From positions 40,059,741 through 40,123,740 of the forward strand of contig CM041465.1 of the NCBI GenBank assembly GCA_023213395.1: a stretch of DNA of 64,000 nt, given 5' to 3'. Shown here one piece after another: positions 55,985 to 64,000 of this stretch. The position numbers and the translations under genes were made by a program. The notes beneath the pieces are model-generated. The model ran no database searches and was not told where the DNA came from. It was given only the letters and a program-made list of their open reading frames with translations. Origin of the DNA: Cycas panzhihuaensis. Taxonomy: Eukaryota > Cycadophyta. Position 1 is the stretch's first letter. Every line of letters starts with the position of its first letter.

Positions 55985-57165
55985 TATATCCAGCTTGTGA
56001 CTTTGTGCTCAAATTGCAATTTTATATCTAGGTTGCATTGCTTACATCCAGGTTGTGACTTCATGTTCAAATCACATCGCTAATGCCTAGGTTACAACTT
56101 CACATCTGAGTTGTATTGCTTGTGTCTAGGTTACAACTTTGCATCTAAGTTGCATTTCTTATGTCTAGGTTGCAACTTTATATTCATGTTATAACTTTAC
56201 ATCTGAATTGTAATTTTGCATCAAGGTTACAATTTTGCTTCACGTCCGAGTTGCAACTTTACTTTTGAGTTACAACTTTGCATCTAGGTTGCAACTTTGC
56301 TTTCAGGTTATAACTATGCATTCAGGTTATAACTTTGCTTCTGAGTTTTAACTTTGTGACTGAGTTGCAACTTTGCTTTCAGGTTATAACTATGCATCCA
56401 GGTTATAACTTTGCTTATGAGTTTTAACTTTGTGACTGAGTTGCAACTTTGCTTCTGAGTTGTAACTTTTCATTTGAGTTGCAACTTTGCATCTAGGTTG
56501 CAACTTTACATCTGATTTGTAACTTTACTTCTAGGTTATATCTTTGTATCTAGGTTACATCTTTGCATCTAGGTTGTAAATTTGGGTTTGAGTTATAATT
56601 TTACTTTCGAGTTGCAACTTTGCCTCTGAGTTATAACTTTACATCCAAGTTGCAGCTTTACGTCTGAGTTGCAACTTTGCATCTGAGTTGCAACTTTGCT
56701 TCTAAGTTGTAACTTTGTGTCAGGTTGCAAATTTGCCTCTAAGTTGCAACTTTACATTTAGGTTGCAACTTTACTTCTAAGTTATAACTTTGTGTCTAGG
56801 TTGTAATTTTGCATCTGAGTTATAATGTTGCTTCTGAGTTACAACTTTACATCTAGGTTACAACTTTATATCTAGGTTGGAACTTTGCATCCAAGTTATA
56901 ATTCTGAGTTGCAACTTTATGTTTAGGTTATAGATTTACGTTTGGGTTACAACTTTACTTTTGAATTATAACTTTGCACCTTAGTTACAACTTTGCATCT
57001 GAGTTATAACTTTACTTCTGAGTTACAACTTTGCTTCTGAGTTGCAACTTTGCATCTGCGTTGCAACTTTGCATCCAAGTTGCAACTTTGCTTTTGAATT
57101 GTAACTTTGCATCTAAGTTACAACTTTGTGTCTAAGTTATAACTTTGCTTTTAGGTTACAACTAC
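55985..57165 (-). repeat. 19-bp tandem array of about 60 units between pol and ORF3
   Basis: The plus-strand unit is close to GCATCTGAGTTGCAACTTT, repeated with point changes for about 1.2 kb. Each good unit holds the perfect 10-bp palindrome AGTTGCAACT. It fills the space between the integrase tail and ORF3 of GC. The ends are graded, not sharp. Confidence 0.92.
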
Positions 57166-57339
57166 TTATCTCCTAGTTGTATTTGAGTTGCAACTACGTG
57201 TTTCTAAGTTGTAACTTTCTGCATTATAATTGTAACTTATTGCTTATACTTCTTTTGTCTATATTACAATCATCTGCTTCTATGATTTAAGTCACAAGAG
57301 AATTTTGTTCCTATGGTTCTTGTCCTCTATATTTATTTA

Positions 57340-58500
57340 TTTTATTATATATATTTTCAGTCAACTTTCGTTGATTGGTTTTTCCAGCAATGTTCCATCA
57401 AGCTGTTGGAGTCGCACTACTCTATTCGACCATATTCAGATCACCTTGTATGGACCAAACCATCTCAACTTTAATTTTTCAGGTTTGATTTGAAACTTGC
57501 TATCATAAAGAAGAATGAGTTCTCCTTCTTGGAATTATAGAACTTTGAGGTGTCGATCGTGCCATGTCTTTCTTCTCATCTTCTCTGCTTTTAGTCCCCA
57601 CCAAAGTCTTGCCTATTTTTCATATAACTTCATTAAATCTACATAACATTGATATTGTGAATCATTCTCTAATAGTCATAACTCAGATGCCACTCTTAGA
57701 CTTTTTATTTCAAATTTTAGAGGGAGTACGACTTTTAGTCCATAAACTAGCTGGAACAGAGTTTGCTTATGAGGTTGCTTTATCATTTTCTTATCAGCCT
57801 ATAAAACCAAATGGAGTTGCTCTACCTAATCTGTTCACCATTGATTGTAGATTTTGGATAATGATAATTTTAGAATTTTATTAGTACTTTCTACCTGCCC
57901 ATTTGCCTAAGGATAATATGGGGAAGGTTTTGAATATTGAATCAAGAATTCTTACATTAGATGCTTTATCGTTTCATTAAGGAAGCTGCTACCTTACTCT
58001 AAGACAATTTCTAATGGATAGTCGAATCAAATAATTATCATTTCATATAAAAATTTGGTTGTACTTTGAGCATCGTACATTCTCATTACTTTGGCTCCTA
58101 TCCATTTTGTTAAAAATCAGTGGTAACTAGAATGTATCTCATATTTGTATTCTAAGATAGTTGGTTAATAGGCCCATTAAAGTCTAGTCCTCAATTTTCA
58201 AATAGAGCTTGAGCAAATACAGGGCACAAAGGCATGAAATAATTTTTTGTTATCTTCTCCACTCATTGGCATATGTCATAACTCTGCATCCATTTTTATA
58301 CATTCTTAAAGATTGTAGGCCATTATAGTCCTACCAATAAATTTTTTTTGCTTATTGATTCTGTACCTTGGTGTTTTGCTACAACTCCTTCATGAGATTC
58401 TCTAATGACAACTTCCACTTCGTGTCCTATTATGCATCTCCTTAAAATTTGATTAGGTCCCATCCTATATAGAATTCCTTGGATCAGTTGGAAAGGAAAC
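57340..58500 (-). pseudogene. pol: GC integrase (decayed)
   Basis: The tail reads EKLKLRWFGPYKV, then RVVRLQQLDG and ESRLKIYI (57560-57370). The catalytic core shows FLNETIKHLM, then VESTNKILKLSLSKIYNQW (with the catalytic Glu) and KQPHKQTLFQLVYGLKVVLP (58000-57700). A zinc-finger remnant lies near 58280. Stops at Trp and Gln positions. The open plus-strand frames here are shadows. Confidence 0.8.
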
Positions 58501-59718
58501 ATTTTTTTGATGAAGCTTTATCATTTAACATGTTCCAACCCCAATAGTGTTTGTCCTATTAATAAAAATTGTGTTATATTCTCGTACCATTTAGATACTA
58601 CTTGGATGGCGAACAATTTTGCATCTGGGAAATCGTCCTGGATTCTTGTTACTAGTTTCCCATTCATTTCTCTTAATAATACATTTAGAATTATATGCTT
58701 AGTTCCTTTCTTGGCAATAATCTTTAAATTAAATTCCTAGAATAGCATGAGCCACCTACTAATTCTCCTCTGAACTATGGGCTTATTAATTAAATATTGA
58801 AGTACTGAATGATCTACAAAAAAGACAAACAGATTAGTGGGTAATAGTGTCTAAACTTTTGGAGAGTATATATCATGCCCAACCCTTCTCGTTCTATCAT
58901 TGAGTAATTCTTTCCATCATTTATTAATTGTTTGCTTGTAAAATAAATCAGTAGGTCGTCATCTTTTGGCTGTGTTAATATATGCCTCGTGAATAGAGAA
59001 GCATCTACATGTACATAGAAAGGTTTGTCCCAGTCTAGAAATCTTTGAATTTGTGCTTGGGGTATCTTCTTCTTTAATAGTTCAAATGCTATCTATTGCT
59101 AAAGTTGCCATTACCATTCAATTTTCTTTTTTAATAGGATTTCTAATGGGTTAACTATCTAAGCATAATTTTTTATGAACTTTTGATAGTACCTTATCAT
59201 TCTTAAGAATCCTTTAACCTGTTTTTGTGTTTTTGGCAATGGAAAGTTTAAAATCATTACTACCTTATTTAGATCTATTAGTAGTCCATCTTTCATCACT
59301 GCATATCCTAAGAGAGTTTTGAATGGCACCATGAAAGTGCATTTCATAGGATTTAAATAAAAAATATTCTTTTTACAAGTTTCCAACATCAATCGTAAAC
59401 AACCAAGGTAATTTTTTAATATGGTGAACAATGTTTAATCATCCAATAATACTTCAATTGTTTTCCCTATTGTTATTTAAAAATATTAAGAATAACTCTC
59501 TAAAATGTTGTAGGGGCATTTGTTAGCCCAAATGACATTACTCATAATACATAAGTACCCCACTCGGTGATGAAAGTAGTCTTTAATCGATCTCCTAATG
59601 TAATCTAGACCTAGTTGTACCTGCTAAATCTAATAGTGAACGAGTACACCTCATGTCCTACCACTTTTTCTAAAATATCCTCTATAAAAAGGATTAGGAA
59701 CAGATCCTTCTTGGTGGT
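58501..59718 (-). pseudogene. pol: GC RNase H and RT (decayed, cut by GE3)
   Basis: The open piece 59431-59159 reads NPMKCTFMVPFKTLLGYAVM, then PLPKTQKQVKGFLRMIRYYQ. Just upstream are LLDDxTLFTILKNYLG and a PTTF-type remnant (59440-59530). RNase H lies at 58550-59100 and is frayed. The frame stops at 59718, where the GE3 LTR starts. Confidence 0.8.
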
Positions 59719-60591
59719 TGTTGGGGTGTAAAATGATCCTATGGCTGTGAGAGGACCAGAGGTAGGTCAGGTAACCTGAGTTATGCAGGTACGGACCGTA
59801 TGAAGGTACGCATGAGGCATAACGATAGAGAAATCAACATTCTAGGTACGTATGATAGGTGTGTGTACCTAGAGCAGTGCACATGATAGATGCACCACAA
59901 AGGAGCAGAACCAAGTAGAAGCGGTACACATGACTCAAAGGGACCAGTGAAGGCCTGTGGAACTTCCAGACATACGTACAGATATACAGATACAAAAAAT
60001 CATTAGTTAAGTGCCTAAACAAGTGATTAATAAAAGGGTGCGTATGGTGAAGAATGCAGTTATGACAGTATCATAACCCTTCAGCTAAAAGGTACTAACA
60101 AGAGTACTTAAGGAGGTACGCATGAACCACCAGGTTAGGGTGAGAGCTAAGAGATTCAATCCTATTGTATACTCTCGAGGGTGAGAGCCAACTATCAAAG
60201 GTATGCAAAGGTGCGGGAGCTAGCACATATGATAGCCAGTTGGAGCAGCATTGTATGATGAGTACCATCTGGGTATGCATATGTAACAAAAGGAATGTAT
60301 GCTGCTGGAATGCATAGGAATGCATTCCAGCCTCTATGTAATTGAATTGATTACTTAATAAAAGGAAGAGTTATGTGGAAAGTGGTGCATTCTTTGTGTT
60401 GTGATGATGAATTACTGAGTATGTGTTGATTTCTGTACTACTGTGTACCATTGTGGTAGAATTCTGTGAAATATATGTGGAATATATGTGAATAACCATG
60501 TTGATGATCTGAACTAGACTATAGCACTGTGTAACCTTAACAAGTGTAAGAGGTATCTTGTAAGTGTAATAAGATACCTACCAAGTCAACA
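59719..60591 (+). repeat. GE3 5' LTR
   Basis: 873 bp, TGTTGGGGTG to AAGTCAACA. Longer than the others because of a local duplication around GGGTGAGAGC (60139-60190). The U5 end carries the stem GGTATCTT/AAGATACC (60552-60578). AATAAAAGG at 60358. Confidence 0.93.
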
Positions 60592-60592
60592 T

Positions 60593-60605
60593 TGGTTCTG
60601 TTGCC
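60593..60605 (+). promoter_or_regulatory. GE3 primer binding site, tRNA-Glu type
   Basis: TGGTTCTGTTGCC, one transition from the perfect GE2 site. Confidence 0.8.
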
Positions 60606-60732
60606 TATGTCCGTTGAGGAAGGACAGGGCCTAGTAGTTTCAAGAGAAAAGAATGTATAAAGGGCAGAGGACCCTGGCTGCCATCATGATGGTAGGCTAT
60701 AACTAAGCCACTGACAGCCAGGGGACCTTCCA

Positions 60733-62500
60733 ATGCCACCTAAGAGGCCTTTAAGGTCGGAAGTGCCCCAAAAGGATACTTCAACTAAGGAAAAGGAGAC
60801 CAACAGACAAAGGGCATTAAGATGGTCAAAGGAAGCAAAACTCAGAAGGGCGAGGAGATTAAGTTCGCAGAACAATGAGACTAAGGGACAATCCATTGAA
60901 GGATCTGAGGCAAGTAGAGCCTAGACACCTCAGGAAGAGGAAACTAATGGCGAATGCATGGTATTGACACGAGCCCCAATCAGAGATGATTTATTTAGCC
61001 CAGAAATTGAAAGGAAACCAAAAGTGGATGAAAAGCAATAAGAAACCTTAAAAGAGAGAAGTATACCTGTGGAGAACAGCCCAAAGGACCCAAGTGACAG
61101 TGAAAAGAAGGCAGAGGAAGGTCCCTCAGCATATTGGAAGAATAAGTTCACGAGATAACTTTTTGAAGATTCGACAGAAAGGGGATCTGATCAATCGTAT
61201 ATTGTAGTGACACCATTGACTATACAAGTTCCAGGTGTAGTGGAACCCATACACATCAAACCTCCATTCAAGAATCCACTATTTGGGAAAGATAATACAG
61301 TGGTAGGCACTCCAAGTGCATCCTCGAAGGAGGGGAGAAAGGAAAAATCACCACCAGGTGGGGGATAGTTGCAATCTCCCAAAATGGATGATTATAGAGA
61401 CTTTGGGAAATTGATTTTTAATGATACTTCAGACACAGCAGAGCATGTGTATCTCTTTCAGAATCTTATTGATGTAAAAAAGATCACAGACGAAGATGAA
61501 ATCAAAGCATGATTTACATGTATGTTGAGAGGAGTACCCTTGGCATGGTACAAAGAAACAAACAAGAATGAGCCATGGGTAAAGCTTAAGAAAGCATTCA
61601 AAGAAAGATTTTAGAAATTTCGTAGTAATGAAGCAGTGGAAATCACATTGAGAGAAATCAGACAAAGGCTGGGAGAATCTATCCTAACCTACATTAGCAG
61701 AATAAAAATCATTACGGCCAACATGATTAACGAGACGATAATGGATCACAATATGAAAAACTATTTTGTTAGAGGTTTGAATGAGAAATTAAGAGCCATG
61801 ATGCATGCTCATCCATTGAAATTGTTTAAGAATACCCAAGATCTAGCATTAGATTTTGAAATAGAAATGGACGCACAGGTAGGAGGACAAGATTCCTTAT
61901 TGTTGAGATTACAAGATGAGATTAGAGAACTGAAACAAAATCAGTACAATCAACCCTTCTGCTAGGTAGGAGTAGCAGAAGAGGAATCGAAGTTGGAAGT
62001 ATTAAGAAAAGAGATGGCCAAATTAAAAATTAGAAATAACTGAGAAGAAGAAGAAACACTGAAAAAGAAGGATCACGTCGGAAGAATAACTAAATGGTGC
62101 CACATCTATGAAGAGAATTCACATACTCCCAAGGAATGTAAATTGAATTTAAAAAATGTGAATTGAATTTAAAAAATAGTGCATTGTACTAACAAGACAG
62201 ATGGTATTATATATGTGATGTTCATACGTATACAACCAAAGATTGTTTCTATAATTCCAGGGGAAAGGCCTTTAGAGGACAAGGTAGGGGAAGGGGAGGC
62301 AACCCACCTTGAAATGTTTATATAATGAGGGGCACACAAGAGCCCTTGAGGAAAAAACCTCCAATGGGTAGATGCTTCATCTGTCTATAGTTTGGGCACT
62401 GAAAGTTATAATGCCCAACGAAACAGGAATATGAACAGAAGTCATTCATATGTAATAACTATGGTCCAAGTGACTATAAAATAGAAGATTGCAAAGGAAA
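60733..62500 (+). pseudogene. gag: GE3 Gag with CCHC knuckles
   Basis: ATG 60733 (MPPKRPLRSEVPQ), 127 nt after the primer site. A charged N-terminal region precedes the core (DDYRDFGKLIFNDT near 61387, LRGVPLAWYK near 61533, and the longest open piece 61636-61965). Knuckle remnants are WCHIYEENSHTPKEC (62097) and CFICL, stop, FGH (62375), with Cys losses. Stops are TAG/TAA at Gln codons seen in the relatives. A 20-bp tandem duplication at about 62141-62180 shifts the frame, and the Gag reading continues in the new frame into the protease. Confidence 0.85.
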
Positions 62501-63533
62501 GGCCAAAGCAACCAACTTAATGACAATCATACCGAAAACCAAAAATGTCAAACTACAAAATAAACAAAAGGAGAAATTGAATGAAGGATATCTGGATCCA
62601 CCAACAGAAATAAATCAATATAGAAAAGTAAAACAAGTATTGGATGGCCTAGTCTGGGAAGAGAATGCATTACCAATGGGTAAACCGAAGACCAAATACG
62701 CATATATACGGAAGAACAAATAAAAGGAAAAAGAAAATCTACCAGAAGAACCTAAGGTGCAGCCACAAATGGTGCAAATGGAGGACCTTTTTAAAGGATT
62801 GCCAGTAGAGGATATTCCAAGAATGTTGTTGTTAATGGAAAATTTGGTAAAGCAGCTATAGTTGACCATTCCTCTATGCCAAGTTATCGATTAGATCAAA
62901 GGAGGAGTGTTACAGCATGGAATCACCAAGAGTTTGAAGCAAATCATACCATCATTTGATATGGATCCAATGGTAACCATGACAGTCTTGGGAGAAACAT
63001 TCCTATGGGTAATCGTTGATGGAGGCACAGTGGTAAATGTATTACCAGCTTTGACCTGGCATAAATTGGGAAGCTCGAAGCTGGAAGCGGCAACTTATTC
63101 ATTAAAATTGGCTAACAAACTATTGGTACGTCCTATGGGGAGATTGGCCGACATCAAGGTAGATGTGGCAGGGATAGTGGTGAGAATTGACTTCACAATC
63201 GTGGAAATAGAGAAAGGGGCAACACCCTATCCAGCACTCTTGGGAAGGCCATGGTTATATAAAACACAATGTCTTCAGAATTGGAAGAATGTAACCTTCA
63301 TATTATCATACAACAGAAATAAAGTAGTATTGGGGATTCTAGGAAGAAGCTCGATCGAGATGATACCTGATGAGGGATCCAGCACAACGGTCACGAGTGA
63401 CACAACATTCTCTTCTATTTGGGAAGAACATCTCTATCATACGACAGAAGAGCCCACCACATCAACCAAGTACCAGCAAGAAGAACCAACCTATTTCAGG
63501 GAGATATACAACTCTTCAGATGATGAACATTGA
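62501..63533 (+). pseudogene. pol: GE3 linker and protease
   Basis: Frame 62520-62723 then, after two stops, 62907-63533. The linker has PKTKYAYIRKNK and LFKGLPVEDIPRMLLLMENL. The protease has FDMDPMVTMTVLGETF, VIVDGGTVVNVLP (active site, 63010-63048), GIVVRIDFTIVEIEKGATPY and LLGRPWLYKTQC. The 208-codon open stretch covers the whole protease and is the best-preserved protease copy in the window. The active site is D-G-G, known from some plant gypsy lineages. Confidence 0.88.
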
Positions 63534-64000
63534 ATGAGGTTCGTGGATTACTGGCTACAGGATGCGTATGAAGTAAACTCTTCTTCTTATAGATGTAATT
63601 TGTTATCTAAATATGTAACTATAGACATTGATAATAATTCAGATTCTTTTGAATATATGATGACTAACGATAGTTCAAGGGATGACCACAACCTAGACCA
63701 ACAAACCCCTAGTTTACTTAATAATTTTTGTAGTTTTTTAGTAGTTAATAGTAATCCTGACATCCTATCTACTTCAGGCATGGGTCCTGAGGTAGATTCC
63801 TTACCCCCCCCCCCCTCATTACAACTTGAGGAAGGAAGTAATATTCCTTCCTCCTCTTCCTTAGAGGTACACCCACCCAGCCACAGATCTCCTCCAACCA
63901 TTGGTGCCAAAATTGGGAAAATGGAAGGAGGATCACTGGTAAGTACTTCTAGTCTAGATAGTAGAGTCATCATCCCAGAAGAAATAGATCATCACATTTA
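63534..64000 (+). pseudogene. pol: GE3 linker with poly-C tract, cut by window end
   Basis: After TGA at 63531-63533 the frame continues (RFVDYWLQDAYEVNSSSYRC) through DNNSDSFEYMM and EVDSLPPPP, encoded by a run of twelve C (63804-63815), into LEEGSNIPSSSSLEVH and VIIPEEIDHH. In GE2 the Gag-like core begins a few hundred bases beyond this point. Frames on the other strand here are shadows. Confidence 0.75.

Larger units (their letters stand above)
53040..59718 (-). mobile_element. GC: gypsy element fragment, minus strand
   Basis: Coding order from right to left: RT (cut by GE3 at 59718), RNase H, integrase, integrase tail (57340-57560), long 19-bp array, ORF3. All parts are damaged by stops. 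The left boundary is approximate. It has the same gene order as GA and G0, from a separate lineage by divergence. Confidence 0.85.
59719..64000 (+). mobile_element. GE3: 5' part of a GE1/GE2-family gypsy element, plus strand
   Basis: The 5' LTR 59719-60591, primer site, Gag and protease run to the window end in the linker before the expected Gag-like core. The five bases before the LTR are GTGGT; the second copy of any duplication lies outside. It is inserted in RT of GC. Proteins align with GE1 and GE2 along their length, and it carries its own stops and a 20-bp duplication. Confidence 0.93.

Overview
The window reads as repeat-dense plant nuclear DNA. Every confidently recognised coding region belongs to a retrotransposon, and I found no host gene, rRNA, tRNA gene or CRISPR array. 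Large decayed Ty3/gypsy, Ty1/copia and plant L1-type LINE copies nested in one another suggest a large, slowly purged genome such as a gymnosperm. That assignment is inference; no marker here fixes the species.

Layout. (1) 1-25.3 kb is one old plus-strand gypsy element, G0: protease, Gag-like core, RT, RNase H, integrase, then a third ORF (ORF3). Three elements are inserted in it: GE1 (1221-8320, minus, target duplication ATATC), copia C1 (11583-16582, minus, target duplication AATAT) and a full-length LINE (18679-24891, plus, 12-bp target duplication). (2) 25.4-34.2 kb is AT-rich. It holds the 3' end of an unclassified LTR element, microsatellites, a shortened copia C3 (29090-32623, plus), a 93-bp duplication and a 29-bp satellite-like array. 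(3) About 34.7-38.7 kb is gypsy GA (minus). (4) 38747-51364 is copia C2 (minus), split inside its RT by GE2 (39968-47445, minus, target duplication GGCAT), a relative of GE1. (5) 51.4-53.0 kb is gypsy GB (minus), and about 53.0-59.7 kb is gypsy GC (minus). (6) 59719 to the window end is GE3 (plus), a third member of the GE1/GE2 family, inserted in the GC RT and cut by the window edge.

GE1, GE2 and GE3 form one family. Their LTRs are 0.81-0.87 kb and rich in GTAC motifs. The primer binding site fits the 3' end of plant tRNA-Glu. Gag carries four CCHC knuckles and is fused to a protease with a DGG active site.

Three structural features recur across separate gypsy lineages in this window and are the most interesting signals. 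First, a Gag-like core sits immediately before RT (G0, GE2, GB), after the protease where both are visible. Second, a conserved ORF3 lies downstream of integrase (G0, GA, GC, GE1, C-terminal part in GE2). Third, in GE1, GA and GC the spacer between integrase and ORF3 is a tandem array of a palindromic motif that differs between lineages (GTACGTAC, TGATCA, AGTTGCAACT). Most premature stops can be explained by C-to-T or G-to-A transitions at Gln, Trp or Arg codons, as expected of long-methylated DNA. All alignments were made by eye; no search was run.
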